From JAJRXC01 sp047639555 (lineage in GTDB: Bacteria > Actinomycetota > Acidimicrobiia > Acidimicrobiales > Aldehydirespiratoraceae), in assembly GCA_047639555.1 (NCBI GenBank), contig JBLIOE010000008.1, positions 1 to 64,000 on the forward strand: a stretch of DNA of 64,000 nt. Direction: 5' to 3'. The translations under genes and the position numbers were made by a program. A model generated the notes under the pieces. That model was not told the origin of the DNA and did not search any database. It was given only the letters and a program-made list of their open reading frames with translations. Positions within the stretch are counted from its first letter, which is position 1; each line of letters starts with the position of its first letter. Below, in pieces: positions 9,164 to 18,617 of this stretch.

Positions 9164-10750
9164 TTAGAGCAACTCGTAAGCCGGAATGGTGAGAAATTCG
9201 GGGTAATCGTCGCTGAGACAGAGCGACTTGGCGAGGTCACGGGCATCGCCGAAGCGGCCGGCCGCCCATCTCCTCGGATGAATGGGGTCGGCGTCGAGGG
9301 TGGCCCGGAGCGCATCGAATTCCTCGTCGATGAGCTGGTCGAGGAACGCGGAGTCAAGAACGACGCCGTCGCTGACCTCGACGGAGTGGCGACGCCACTG
9401 CCATAGCTGCGCTCGACACACTTCGGCCATGGCGGTGTCTTCGAGATGATCATCGATGGCGACGGCCGCGGTGCCGGCGAGCCACTCGCCGAGATAACGA
9501 ATCAGAATGGCGATATTGGTGCGAACGCCGGCCAAAGTGACCGCACCCGCCGACCCCGGCAGGGTCAGCAAGTCATCAGCGGTGACATAGACGTCGTCTC
9601 GCTGGCGGGCGATTTGGTTGGGGCGATTGCCGAGCACCTTGTCGAATTCGGCTCGGGCAACTGGCACGAGTCCGGGGTGAGCAATACGGGTGCCGTCGAA
9701 TCCGTCGCCCGCTTCGCGGCGCTTGTCGACAGAGACCTTGCGAAGTTCGCTGGCGATGCGTTCTCCGTCGAGGCCATCGGGAACCACGCCGGACATGCCG
9801 CCGATCGCGTGGGCGCCGCGGCGATGACAGGTGGAGACGAGCAACTCGGTGAAGGCTCGCATGAACGGCGTAGTGACAGAGATGCGCTCTCGGTCAGGAA
9901 GGACGAAGGAAGGGTCTTCGCGGAAGGTCTTCGCCACGCTGAACAGGTAGTCCCAGTTGCCGGTGTGGAGCCCCGTGATGTGGTCTCGGAGTTCGTAGAG
10001 GATCTCTTCCATCTCGAACGCGGCGAGGATGGTTTCGACAAGGACGGTGGCGCGAATTGTGCCGGCGCCGAGCTGTAGGCGAACCTCCGCGTAGTCGAAC
10101 ACGTCGTTCCAGAGGCGAGCGTCGTCTTGTCCTTCAACCTTCGGAAGGTAGAAGTACGGAGCGGTTCCGCGGGCCGACGCCGGCGCGGCGTTGTGGAACA
10201 CGCACAGCCCGAAGTCGACGAGGGCTGCAGCCATTCGTTCGCCATCGACGGTGATGTGCTTCTCTTCGAGATGCCATGCCCGCGTGCGCACCATCAGTGT
10301 GGTGGTGAACGGGGGCGGGGAGAGCTCGCCGCGATAGGCAGCGGCAACGTTGGCCTGACCCTCGACGATGTTGCTCCACGTGGGAGTCGTTGCATCTTCG
10401 AAGTCAGCCATGAACACGTCGGCGCCCGAGGTGAGGGCTTTGATCATGAAGTCTCGAGTCACAGGGCCGGTGATTTCGGTGCGCCTCGAGGTGAGGTCGA
10501 CGGGTGCACTGGCCACGGTCCAGCCGCCGGAGCGGATGTGGGCGGTGTCGGCCCGGAATTGCGGACGGACGCCGCGGTCGAAACAGCCCTGGCGTTCTTG
10601 GCGCGCTTCAATGAGGGCCCGACGGCGGGGCTCAAACTGGCGATGCAGCTCGGTGAGAAAGTCCAGCGCTTCTTGGGTGACGACGGACGCGGTGAGGGGA
10701 TGTGCAGTTGCCGTGGCGGCGAGTTGGGCCGAGTCTTCAACAGACATCAT
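9164..10750 (-). CDS. aceB: Malate synthase A
   Basis: 528 aa. It condenses glyoxylate with acetyl-CoA to malate, the second glyoxylate-shunt step. The A-type signature is present as LRDHITGLHTGNWDYLFS, with His where many family members have Asn. The N-terminal FMADFEDATTPTW and the C-terminal CRAQLWQWRRH also fit. Starts at ATG 10750 or 10747. It is the A isoform, not the larger G form common in mycobacteria. Promoter-proximal in aceB-aceA and divergent from the RamB-like regulator. Confidence 0.96.
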   Translation of the reverse strand: MMSVEDSAQLAATATAHPLTASVVTQEALDFLTELHRQFEPRRRALIEARQERQGCFDRGVRPQFRADTAHIRSGGWTVASAPVDLTSRRTEITGPVTRDFMIKALTSGADVFMADFEDATTPTWSNIVEGQANVAAAYRGELSPPPFTTTLMVRTRAWHLEEKHITVDGERMAAALVDFGLCVFHNAAPASARGTAPYFYLPKVEGQDDARLWNDVFDYAEVRLQLGAGTIRATVLVETILAAFEMEEILYELRDHITGLHTGNWDYLFSVAKTFREDPSFVLPDRERISVTTPFMRAFTELLVSTCHRRGAHAIGGMSGVVPDGLDGERIASELRKVSVDKRREAGDGFDGTRIAHPGLVPVARAEFDKVLGNRPNQIARQRDDVYVTADDLLTLPGSAGAVTLAGVRTNIAILIRYLGEWLAGTAAVAIDDHLEDTAMAEVCRAQLWQWRRHSVEVSDGVVLDSAFLDQLIDEEFDALRATLDADPIHPRRWAAGRFGDARDLAKSLCLSDDYPEFLTIPAYELL

Positions 10751-10870
10751 CTTCCTCTCTGTGGACAGAACCCAAGTTTGCCCCTCTTTTCGTTACAAAA
10801 CAAGACATGTATGGGACAAATTTTAACACCCGGGTTTCTGTGAGGCGAAAGATCTGGCATTCTTTTGTCC
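10751..10870. promoter_or_regulatory. Divergent control region of aceBA and the RamB-like regulator
   Basis: This 120-bp gap separates the start codons of aceB (minus) and the regulator (plus). It is markedly AT-richer than its surroundings. It contains CCAAGTTTGCCCC at about 10770, loosely like half of the RamB consensus known from Corynebacterium, and the AT-rich stretch TTTCGTTACAAAACAAGACA. By family knowledge it should hold the acetate-responsive operator; the exact site is inferred. Confidence 0.5.
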
Positions 10871-12346
10871 ATGGCCATCGATTTCGACGCTCTGGTGCTT
10901 GGTGCCCGCATCCGTCATGCTCGGCGCCGCAGCGGCGCCACGCTGGCCGATATCAGCGAACGGATTGGTCGCCCGGCGCCCTATTTGAGCCAGCTCGAGA
11001 ACGGAAAGGTCGAGCCCAAGCTCAGCCTCCTCAACGAGCTTGCTGACGCGATGGGCACCGACACGAGCGACCTTCTTTCCCCCGAGCCGCCCGATCGGCG
11101 CTCCGAGCTCGAGATCGGCGTTGCCCGGGCGCAGGAAGACCCGCGCTACGTGGCGCTCGGGCTTCCGTATCTCAAGCCGTCGGCGAAAGTCGGTGACGAC
11201 GTTCTCGAACACGTCCTCACCTTGTGGAATCAGCTCTCCGAACGTGAGGACGAACCGGCCGAAACGCCGGACCAGCGTCGCTTTGCCGACCATGCCCGCG
11301 CCGCGAACGTTGGGCTCCGTACAGAGATGCGCAGCCGTGACAACTACTTCACCGAGATTGAAGACATCGCTCGGGCCTCACTGGAACGAGCCGGCTACAG
11401 CGGTTCGGGTCCGATTAGCGAGCGGGTACTCACCGAGGTCGCGGCATCACAAGGATTCACAATCGAACGAGTCGGCACGATTCCGCGCACCGCTCGCAGC
11501 ATCACCGACACCCGCGACAAGATCATCTTCATCCCCGATCGCGGCGGACTTCGCATTCGCCAGGCGCGCTCTGTTGTTTTGCAGACACTCGGCCATTTTG
11601 TGCTCGAGCATCGCGACACGACTGACTTCGGTGACTATCTCCGTCAACGCATCGAGTCGAACTACTTTGCCGCCGCAGTGCTCGCCCCCGAGGCTCCCGC
11701 CGTCGAGTTCTTGCGCGAAGCCCAAGCGCAACGAGACATCTCAGTTGAGGACCTGAAAGAGGTCTTCTACATCTCCTACGAGATGGCGGCCCACCGCTTC
11801 ACCAACCTCGCAACGAAACACTTGGGAATTCCGTGTCACTTCCTCCGCACCGACAGCGAGGGTGTGATCAACAAGGCCTACGAGAACGACGGCATCGCCT
11901 TTCCTGAGGCAGAGGACGGTGGCCTCGAAGGGTTACGCGTGCCTCGGCAGTGGGGTAGTCGACAAGCGTGGAACGCACACGGCAGCTTCTTGCTGCACAG
12001 CCAGTTCACCGTCTGCGACCAGGGCGAGTACTTCTGCACGACCTATATCGAGACGGAGACCGACCGGTCGCCACACGCGATCTCGCTCGGCACGACCGCC
12101 GCGTACGCGTCAGCCTTTCGCGGCGCGGACACTCTGCGCCGCGAATTTGCCCGTGGCCGCGAGATCGAGCCTGACCCACAGCTCGTTGGAGAATGGCGAG
12201 ACATCGCCTGGCCGTCCGCGGCCGAGCGGAGCCATGTACTCTCCGCGCTGCCGCCGTCGGAACGCGAGTTCAGCCCGTTCCCCGGCATCGACCTGCTCGA
12301 CGTCTATCGGTTCCTCGAGCGTCAACGCCGAAGCCGAGGCCGCTAG
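10871..12346 (+). CDS. RamB/ScfR-type transcriptional regulator (XRE HTH + IrrE-like + ScfR C-terminal domain)
   Basis: About 491 aa from ATG 10871. An XRE-type helix-turn-helix (about residues 8-62: IRHARRRSGATLADISERIG then PYLSQLENGKVEPKLSLL) is followed by a peptidase-M78/IrrE-like region in which the HExxH motif has become LGHFVLEHRD, and then the short-chain fatty acyl regulator C-terminus. In Corynebacterium and Mycobacterium, proteins of this architecture (RamB) control aceA, aceB and acetate activation genes. The position divergent from aceBA supports the same role. The stop codon lies inside the hairpin at 12338-12369. Confidence 0.88.
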   Translation: MAIDFDALVLGARIRHARRRSGATLADISERIGRPAPYLSQLENGKVEPKLSLLNELADAMGTDTSDLLSPEPPDRRSELEIGVARAQEDPRYVALGLPYLKPSAKVGDDVLEHVLTLWNQLSEREDEPAETPDQRRFADHARAANVGLRTEMRSRDNYFTEIEDIARASLERAGYSGSGPISERVLTEVAASQGFTIERVGTIPRTARSITDTRDKIIFIPDRGGLRIRQARSVVLQTLGHFVLEHRDTTDFGDYLRQRIESNYFAAAVLAPEAPAVEFLREAQAQRDISVEDLKEVFYISYEMAAHRFTNLATKHLGIPCHFLRTDSEGVINKAYENDGIAFPEAEDGGLEGLRVPRQWGSRQAWNAHGSFLLHSQFTVCDQGEYFCTTYIETETDRSPHAISLGTTAAYASAFRGADTLRREFARGREIEPDPQLVGEWRDIAWPSAAERSHVLSALPPSEREFSPFPGIDLLDVYRFLERQRRSRGR

Positions 12347-12369
12347 ACCCCATCTCGGCCCTAGCGGCC
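12338..12369. terminator. Bidirectional hairpin spanning both convergent stop codons
   Basis: GGCCGCTAG (12338-12346) is an exact inverted copy of CTAGCGGCC (12361-12369). The left arm contains the TAG of the RamB-like gene; the right arm contains the stop of the minus-strand gene at 12361. There is no U tract, as is common in high-GC actinobacteria. Confidence 0.55.
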
Positions 12370-12939
12370 GAGGATGACCAGATGATCGATCGCGTCGATG
12401 GCGACGTGGATTGTCTCGCGGCGCTCACCCTCAATCATCAGCGCCAGGACATCACGACCAACACTGCGGAGATTGCCGCGGTGCTCTTCGTTGGCCGCCG
12501 ACAACAGCACGGTCGGCCGGTCGGCTGCGAGTTCGAGTAAGGCCTCGGCCAGTACAACAACCAGAGATGCGGGGCGATTGCCGACCGTCGACACATCACC
12601 GGGCGCAGCGCGAACGGTGGCGATTGCTCGGGTGGGAATCAACACGTCGCCAAGGCGCTCTTCGCGTACCGCGACGAAGTCGGCGCCGAGCGCAACAACT
12701 CGGCCGCGAGCGGTGCGTCCGCCGCTACTACGGACGGCAACGGGCCGGCTGCGTTCGGCCAGGTCAATCAGGACGCCAAGAAGGGTTGCGTCCTCAGTGG
12801 CCTGCCGTTCGAGCCATCGTTGTCGGGCCCTTTCGCTGGCGGCGGCATCGACAAGACCCTCGGCAATCCACGTATTCAGACCATGCAACGGATCGTCGGC
12901 CGTGAGCCGAAAGGGCGTGCTGGAAGAATCAGCGTTCAC
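12361..12939 (-). CDS. Conserved hypothetical protein with LSm/SH3-like barrel segment
   Basis: About 192 aa from GTG 12939. An upstream ATG at 12987 would overlap the phoH start on the other strand by 13 nt. The first 70 residues are helical and charged. The middle (GRVVALGADFVAVREE, then LIPTRAIATVRAAPG) has the glycine/valine pattern of a small beta barrel seen in actinobacterial proteins without assigned function. No catalytic motif or signal peptide is seen. It is convergent with the RamB-like gene and divergent from phoH. I do not recognise a specific function. Confidence 0.7.
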   Translation of the reverse strand: MNADSSSTPFRLTADDPLHGLNTWIAEGLVDAAASERARQRWLERQATEDATLLGVLIDLAERSRPVAVRSSGGRTARGRVVALGADFVAVREERLGDVLIPTRAIATVRAAPGDVSTVGNRPASLVVVLAEALLELAADRPTVLLSAANEEHRGNLRSVGRDVLALMIEGERRETIHVAIDAIDHLVILGR

Positions 12940-12974
12940 GTTACCGAGGGTACCGGTACCATTCCGAGTGAACG

Positions 12975-13925
12975 ATGAGCGACGCACGAATCACCATCCG
13001 CATCCCGGGCAATCATTTGATGAGTGCCCTCCTGGGTGAACACGACTGCCACCTGCGCCGAGTCGAGGAGGCATTCCCCGACACCGAAGTCACGGTTCGG
13101 GGCAACGAGGTCCATCTCTCCGGCACCGACGCTTCGATGGTGCAGGTCCTATTCGAGGAGCTGGTGGTGCTCGCCGAGAAGGGTCAGCGGCTCGACGAGC
13201 GAGCGCTCGACCGCACGATCGAGATGGTGCGCCAAGACGAGCAACCGTCGAAGATCCTCACCCATGAGATCCTCCGCACCGATCGGGGCCGCGTTATTCG
13301 GCCAAAGTCGAGCGGCCAGAAGAGTTATGTCGAGGCGATCGACGCCAACGTCGTCACCTTTGGTATCGGCCCGGCGGGCACCGGAAAGTCGTGGCTTGCC
13401 ATAGCTATGGCGATCGCTGCGCTCCAAGCTGGATCCGTCGAGCGCATTGTCCTCACCCGGCCGGCGGTGGAAGCAGGTGAGCGTCTCGGCTTCCTTCCCG
13501 GTGACCTGATGGCGAAGGTTGATCCGTATCTTCGGCCTCTCTACGACGCCCTCCACGACATGGTCGGTAGCGACGGCGTGGAGCGTCTGATGGAGAAGGG
13601 TCTGGTCGAGGTTGCTCCGCTCGCATTCATGCGAGGCCGCACACTCAACGGCTCCTTCATCATTCTTGACGAGGCCCAGAACACGACGCCGGAACAGATG
13701 AAGATGTTTCTCACTCGTATTGGCTACGGCGCGAAGGTCGTGGTCACCGGTGATGTCACCCAGATGGATGTCCAGACGGGCAAGAGCGGGCTGCTTGGCC
13801 TGGAGCCGATCCTGGGCGGAATCGACGGTATTGATTTCGTGCGTCTCACCTCACGAGATGTGGTCCGTCACCGGATCGTGCAAGACATTGTCGACGCCTA
13901 CGAGAAGGCCACTGTGAATGGCTGA
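12975..13925 (+). CDS. phoH: PhoH-family ATPase
   Basis: 316 aa. The N-terminal 90 residues form the KH-like PhoH-N segment; the ATPase core has Walker A GPAGTGKS (132-139) and Walker B FIILDEAQNTTPEQMKMFL. The protein is a cytoplasmic nucleotide hydrolase thought to act on RNA. The conserved order phoH-ybeY-CorC-like-era ties it to rRNA maturation. It starts with ATG 12975 and its end overlaps ybeY by 8 nt. The palindrome GGTACCGGTACC (12949-12960) sits just upstream in the promoter region. Confidence 0.94.
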   Translation: MSDARITIRIPGNHLMSALLGEHDCHLRRVEEAFPDTEVTVRGNEVHLSGTDASMVQVLFEELVVLAEKGQRLDERALDRTIEMVRQDEQPSKILTHEILRTDRGRVIRPKSSGQKSYVEAIDANVVTFGIGPAGTGKSWLAIAMAIAALQAGSVERIVLTRPAVEAGERLGFLPGDLMAKVDPYLRPLYDALHDMVGSDGVERLMEKGLVEVAPLAFMRGRTLNGSFIILDEAQNTTPEQMKMFLTRIGYGAKVVVTGDVTQMDVQTGKSGLLGLEPILGGIDGIDFVRLTSRDVVRHRIVQDIVDAYEKATVNG

Positions 13926-14415
13926 TCGGCCGGTGGTGGTGGCGGTCGACGAACAGACTGCGGTCGCGATTGATCTCGATCGTTGGCAGCGCCTCGCCAC
14001 CGATGCCCTCGTCGCGTCTGAAGTGCACGTCGGTGAACTCAACCTCCTCTTCGTCGAAGAGGCCGAGATGCGCGAGCTGAATCTCCAACACATGGATGAG
14101 GACCGCCCCACCGATGTGCTCTCGTTTCCTCTCGACGGGGCTGATGGTGATCCGTTGGGCGACGATCTCATCGGCGCCATCCTGATCGGCGACATTGTCG
14201 TTTGCCCGGCCTACGCGCTCCGACAGGCGGAAGAGCACGCCGGCGATCGAACCCACGACGGATCCGTCGACGATGAGCTGGCGCTTCTCATCGTTCATGG
14301 CGTGCTTCACGTGCTCGGCCACGACCATGCGGAGCCCGATGAGACCGCACTGATGCAGCGTTGCGAGGATGAACTTCTCACCGCCTACCATCTCCCGCAC
14401 CGGACCGAACAGTGA
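13918..14415 (+). CDS. ybeY: Endoribonuclease YbeY (rRNA maturation factor)
   Basis: 165 aa zinc-dependent single-strand RNase that helps mature 16S rRNA 3' ends and ribosome quality control. The signature HGVLHVLGHDH (residues 127-137) provides the three metal-ligand histidines H127, H131 and H137. The N-terminal VGELNLLFVEEAEMRELN and RPTDVLSFPLD are typical. It starts inside the 3' end of phoH and its stop overlaps the next GTG (GTGA), so translation is coupled along the operon. Confidence 0.95.
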   Translation: MADRPVVVAVDEQTAVAIDLDRWQRLATDALVASEVHVGELNLLFVEEAEMRELNLQHMDEDRPTDVLSFPLDGADGDPLGDDLIGAILIGDIVVCPAYALRQAEEHAGDRTHDGSVDDELALLIVHGVLHVLGHDHAEPDETALMQRCEDELLTAYHLPHRTEQ

Positions 14416-15677
14416 CCAGTGGGCTTGTGATCGGAGCGATCACGATGCTGCTCGTTGTGATTATCGCGGCGTTGATCGCGGCCGGCGAGACCGCGCTCAC
14501 CCGCTTCAGCCGCTCTCGAGCAGAAGCGTTGGCGGCGGAAGATTTGCCGGGTGCGGCGGCTCTCGCCGCAGTGCTGACTGACCGAGAGGGCAGTCTGGCG
14601 CCTCTTCTGTTCCTGCGGATCGTGTTTCACCTGGCGGCGGCGACGATTGCCACCGTGCTGGTGATCGATCGATGGGGCACAAGCTGGGTCGTGCTTGCTG
14701 TGGCCGTTGAGGTCGTGGCGCTCTATGTGATAGCGGAAGCAATGCCGCGCACCTGGGCCTTGCAACATCCCGATATTGCGGCTCGCCGCGCCGCTCCGAT
14801 GGTTCGAATCGTGCTGCGGATTGCTCCAATCCGTTGGGCCAGTCGTGCCCTCAATGGCGTGGCCAACGTCTTGCTGCCGGGTCCGGCCCGGCCGCCGGTC
14901 GTCACCGAAGACGAGCTGATTGCGCTCACCGAAGCGGCCGCCGCGAGCGACGAGATCGATGACGAGGAACGCGACCTCATCGAGTCTGTCTTCGCGCTCG
15001 GCGACACCATTGTTCGTGAAGTGATGGTTCCTCGTACAGACATGGTGACGGTCAAGGCCGAGCTGTCGATCGCCGAAGTGGTCGACCTTGCGATTGAACG
15101 TGGGCTGAGCCGTCTGCCCGTGTGTGGCAACGACATCGACGACATCGTCGGCGTTTGTCTGATCAAGGATCTCATCCGAGCCGAACGGGCCGGAAAGGGC
15201 GACCGGCTCGCCCGATCGCTCATGCGGCGCGCCCAGTTCGTTCCCGAGACTAAACACGCCGATGACCTGCTCCGGGAAATGCAGCTCGGCCGACACCATC
15301 TGGCGATCGTGATCGACGAGTACGGCGGTACGGCCGGCCTGGTCACTCTGGAAGACGTGGTAGAGGAGCTCGTAGGCGAAATCGTCGACGAGTACGACAA
15401 GGAGGAGCCCCTTCACGAACCCCTTGCCGGCGGTGAGGCATTGGTGCACGGGCGCATGCCCGTTGATCAGCTCAATACGCTGATCCATTCACGGATCGAA
15501 GAAGGCGACTGGGACACCGTCGGCGGCTTGATCTTCAACACCCTCGGTCATGTGCCGGCCGTAGGGGAATGGATCGAAGAGGGCGGCGTGCAACTCCGAG
15601 TAGAACGAATGGAAGGCCGCCGCATTACTCGCGTGCGGCTCACACCGATTGAACAGACAGCGGGAGCAGTCGAATGA
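14412..15677 (+). CDS. CNNM/CorC-type membrane protein with CBS domains
   Basis: 421 aa. The N-terminal DUF21/CNNM membrane domain (about 1-150, several hydrophobic helices beginning GLVIGAITMLLVVIIAALIAA) is followed by a CBS pair (MVPRTDMVTV, then HLAIVIDEYGGTAGLVTLED) and a C-terminal CorC_HlyC domain. Family members are linked to Mg2+ or Co2+ transport, and the older name hemolysin is misleading. GTG start overlaps the ybeY stop; its TGA overlaps the era ATG. The position in the era operon is conserved in actinobacteria. Confidence 0.92.
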   Translation: MTSGLVIGAITMLLVVIIAALIAAGETALTRFSRSRAEALAAEDLPGAAALAAVLTDREGSLAPLLFLRIVFHLAAATIATVLVIDRWGTSWVVLAVAVEVVALYVIAEAMPRTWALQHPDIAARRAAPMVRIVLRIAPIRWASRALNGVANVLLPGPARPPVVTEDELIALTEAAAASDEIDDEERDLIESVFALGDTIVREVMVPRTDMVTVKAELSIAEVVDLAIERGLSRLPVCGNDIDDIVGVCLIKDLIRAERAGKGDRLARSLMRRAQFVPETKHADDLLREMQLGRHHLAIVIDEYGGTAGLVTLEDVVEELVGEIVDEYDKEEPLHEPLAGGEALVHGRMPVDQLNTLIHSRIEEGDWDTVGGLIFNTLGHVPAVGEWIEEGGVQLRVERMEGRRITRVRLTPIEQTAGAVE

Positions 15678-16519
15678 GCGAATACCGCTCGGGTTTTGTC
15701 ACGTTTGTCGGCCGACCGAACGCGGGTAAGTCCACGTTGCTCAACAAGATTCTCGGTCACAAGGTGTCGATCGTCTCCGACAAGCCGCAGACCACCCGCA
15801 CCCAGGTGCGGGGCATGCTCAACTCGCCCGATGTGCAACTGGTGTTCGTTGACACGCCGGGTATCCACAAGCCGCGAAGCGCGCTCGGCACCAGTCTGAA
15901 CGCCACGGCCCAAAAGGCCACTTCCCATGTGGATGTTGTATGTCTGGTGCTCGACGCAACCGCTCCCTACGGACGCGGGGATGCGTTCATCGCTCAATCA
16001 CTTCCCGCCGACTCCATCGTCATCGTCACGAAGGCCGACATGGCATCACCCGAGCAGGTTCTCAAACAGCTGACCGCAACCTCCGAGCTCAGCGTCGAGT
16101 CGTGGTTCCCGGTGTCCGGGAGAACGGGCGAAGGTATCGACGAACTCGTGGCGTACCTGCGAAATCGGATGCCCGAAGGGCCGCAGCTCTATCCCGACGA
16201 CATGATCACCGACGTCCCCGACGAGTTCTGGGTGGCCGAGCTCGTACGCGAACAACTACTCGCGGTCACGCGTGAAGAACTTCCGCACTCGATCGCAACC
16301 CGCGTCACCGAGTGGGACTGGCCTCGAATTCGTGTCGAGATTATCGTCGAGCGCGACTCACAAAAGGGCATCGTCATCGGTAAGAAGGGCGAGAACCTCA
16401 AGAAAGCTGGCATCGCCGTTCGAGCGCAACTGCCCGACGAAGTCTTCATCGAACTCTTTGTGAAGGTCGAGAAGAACTGGCAGCAACAGGCGCACTCCGT
16501 AGAGAAGCTGGGCTACTAG
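15674..16519 (+). CDS. era: GTPase Era
   Basis: 281 aa. It binds the 3' end of 16S rRNA and aids 30S assembly. G1 is GRPNAGKS (13-20), G3 is DTPG, G4 is TKAD, and the C-terminal KH RNA-binding domain carries VIGKKGENLKKAG. Normal length. Last gene of the phoH-ybeY-CorC-like-era operon, linked by an ATGA overlap. Its stop directly abuts the convergent gene ending at 16520. Confidence 0.97.
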   Translation: MSEYRSGFVTFVGRPNAGKSTLLNKILGHKVSIVSDKPQTTRTQVRGMLNSPDVQLVFVDTPGIHKPRSALGTSLNATAQKATSHVDVVCLVLDATAPYGRGDAFIAQSLPADSIVIVTKADMASPEQVLKQLTATSELSVESWFPVSGRTGEGIDELVAYLRNRMPEGPQLYPDDMITDVPDEFWVAELVREQLLAVTREELPHSIATRVTEWDWPRIRVEIIVERDSQKGIVIGKKGENLKKAGIAVRAQLPDEVFIELFVKVEKNWQQQAHSVEKLGY

Positions 16520-17695
16520 CTACAGCGCTCGGCTGGGGTCCTCGGCGGCTTCGTCGCCGTACTTTTCCGCGTACACCAGCCATTCCTTGAGCCACTGTGT
16601 GTAGGCCGCTTCGTCCGGCTCGCCGCTGTCAGAGTCGGTGGCCTCGGGTAGCGGTGGCGGTCCAAAGTGTGGGTTGGGTGCCGGCTCCTGGATTGCTTGA
16701 GCGGTCGGAATCGAGAGAGCAAACGGATCTTTGAGGAAATCGACGTCGGGCTCGCCGGGAAGGACGACGGCGAACAGGTCCTGCTTCTCCTGGAAGGGGG
16801 GCAGCTCCGGGAAACCATCGCTCGGCTCTATCGGCGCTGCGCCCAGGGCCTCGAGCGCGTCTCCGTGGAGGCCGTCGAAAAGATCGGCGGCGTCGTTGCG
16901 GAATGGGTCGACATCGGTGGCGTCGAACGGGTCATCCGTAAACGGGCTCTCCCGAAACCCGACGGGTGGAGCAGAGGAGGGAGCCGCGATCGACTCGGGC
17001 TGGTCGGTTGGGAAGGAGTCGGCCACAGGAGCGCGGCGCGGCAGCGACGCGTTGGGCCGGAGAGAGAGTTGGGGTTGGGGCGTGCTCTCGGGAATCGGGA
17101 GATCTTCGAGGCGCTGGCGCATCTCTTCGAGGATCGCCAAATTGTCGGGGAGTTGCGCGGTGCCCGGATCTTCTGGATCCTGGCGTTGTAGTCGCATCGA
17201 GATCAGACCGAAGACCAGGAGCGAACCAATGCCGGCAATGACCCACGTGATGGGGTTGTCGACGTCGGAACCGGCCAGATAGGCGTGGTAGCTCCCGCCG
17301 ATCATCGCGGCGAATGAGGAGAAATGAAGCACCCGCCACAGATGTTTGTTGATGTGTCGGCGAAGCAGCGAGGAGACCTCGATGGCGACGAGCAGGTAGG
17401 CCGCAATGATGCCCCAGGCGATCGCCTCCGGCTTCCAAACGGAAGCGCCCGGAACGAACAGTTCTTTCGCTCCGAAGTCGACGAAGGAGTCGGCCCACAG
17501 TGTGCCCATGTGGGCGAAAAGGAATACGACAGAGATTCCGCCGAGGAAGCGGTGTAGATCAAGGAACCAGGGGCCGGTGCGGGCTTTGACGGCGCGCGTC
17601 GACAACAAGAGTCCGATAACAACGGCCGCTGTTGCTGTTGCCCAGGTCATCAGACCTGCTGCTCGAGTGGCGTACCACCACACCTGTTCCCTCAC
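16520..17695 (-). CDS. Ferric-reductase-like transmembrane protein with long acidic/proline-rich C-terminus
   Basis: About 391 aa from GTG 17695, which follows GGGAGA by five bases; upstream codons in this frame overlap apbE and are unlikely to be used. The first 170 residues hold about five membrane helices with histidines spaced as in ferric-reductase-like/YedZ heme-b domains (LHRFLGGISVVFLFAHMG, RRHINKHLWRVLHFSSF, GGSYHAYLAG). The remaining 200 residues are hydrophilic, Pro/Asp-rich and low in complexity. Downstream of apbE by 40 nt. Probably moves electrons across the membrane; partner unknown. Confidence 0.75.
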   Translation of the reverse strand: MREQVWWYATRAAGLMTWATATAAVVIGLLLSTRAVKARTGPWFLDLHRFLGGISVVFLFAHMGTLWADSFVDFGAKELFVPGASVWKPEAIAWGIIAAYLLVAIEVSSLLRRHINKHLWRVLHFSSFAAMIGGSYHAYLAGSDVDNPITWVIAGIGSLLVFGLISMRLQRQDPEDPGTAQLPDNLAILEEMRQRLEDLPIPESTPQPQLSLRPNASLPRRAPVADSFPTDQPESIAAPSSAPPVGFRESPFTDDPFDATDVDPFRNDAADLFDGLHGDALEALGAAPIEPSDGFPELPPFQEKQDLFAVVLPGEPDVDFLKDPFALSIPTAQAIQEPAPNPHFGPPPLPEATDSDSGEPDEAAYTQWLKEWLVYAEKYGDEAAEDPSRAL

Positions 17696-17735
17696 GGCGT
17701 CTCCCGTCGGCACCAAGCGCGGGAATGCGAGGATT

Positions 17736-18617
17736 TCAAGCAGATACCAGTTCGGGGTCGGCGGCCCAACTGAACACCACTCGGACACCGAAGGACTCGA
17801 TGAGGGCCGGGGCATCGTCTCCGGCGACCATCGCAGCCTTCGTGAGAACCTCGGCCTGCTGCGCCGTGGCCGCAAGAATCGTCACGGATTCGAGACGGTT
17901 CTTCGTCGGATGACCGGTCCGCGGGTCGATCAGGTGGTGGGCCTCGGTTCGTCCGTGCTGCCATCGACGTTGTGTGGTCGTGCTGGTGCAGACTCCGCCG
18001 TCGTCGATCGTGGGGAGAATGGTTTTGAATGCGGGGCCGGAAAAGTGCCATCCGCCGCGCGTGGGGCTCTCGCCGATCACGCGGATATCGCCACCCACGG
18101 AGACGGCGGCGCCGCGGGCGCCGAGATCGATCAGCATCGCAGCGACAATGTCAGCGGCGGCGCCCTTGCCGATTCCGCCCAGATCAAGATGGACGCCGGG
18201 TGGCAGGGTGACGGCGTGGAGGGCGGGATCGAGCGTGATGTCGGCGACCCCTGGTGTCGGCCGGTCAGGCGTTGTTGCCGGGCCGACACGCTCGGACCGG
18301 TCGGCGATTGCCTCGAAACTGACGTCGTATCCGTTCGTGATCATCGCGTCGTACACGGTGGGGTCGAACAGTCCGGCGGTCTGTTCACATCCGTCGACCG
18401 CAGCGGCAACAACGGTGAACGTCTCTGGTGAGACGATCACGGGTGCGCCGTTGGCCCGGTTCAGGACCGAGATCTCCGAGTCGGGAAGAAAGCGACTCCA
18501 CTGCTGCTCGAGCACTTGGAGCCGGGCAGAGGCAGCGGCCACGAGCGGCTGATCGTCGTCATGGACGACGATCAGCGAGTTCGTACCCATCACCCGGCCG
18601 GCGGTACGAGACTCCAT
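17736..18617 (-). CDS. apbE: FAD:protein FMN transferase (ApbE family)
   Basis: 293 aa. ApbE enzymes attach FMN covalently to a Thr or Ser of target redox proteins outside the membrane. Motifs: MGTNSLIVV near the N-terminus, HLDLGGIGKGAAAD (the FAD/Mg site), VSVGGDIRVIGESP, and the C-terminal HHLIDPRTGHPTKN. No clear signal peptide is seen. ATG 18617 overlaps the stop of the upstream Thr/Pro-rich gene. Operon: Thr/Pro-rich membrane protein, apbE, ferric-reductase-like. The FMN-binding target domain itself is not in this window. Confidence 0.9.
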   Translation of the reverse strand: MESRTAGRVMGTNSLIVVHDDDQPLVAAASARLQVLEQQWSRFLPDSEISVLNRANGAPVIVSPETFTVVAAAVDGCEQTAGLFDPTVYDAMITNGYDVSFEAIADRSERVGPATTPDRPTPGVADITLDPALHAVTLPPGVHLDLGGIGKGAAADIVAAMLIDLGARGAAVSVGGDIRVIGESPTRGGWHFSGPAFKTILPTIDDGGVCTSTTTQRRWQHGRTEAHHLIDPRTGHPTKNRLESVTILAATAQQAEVLTKAAMVAGDDAPALIESFGVRVVFSWAADPELVSA

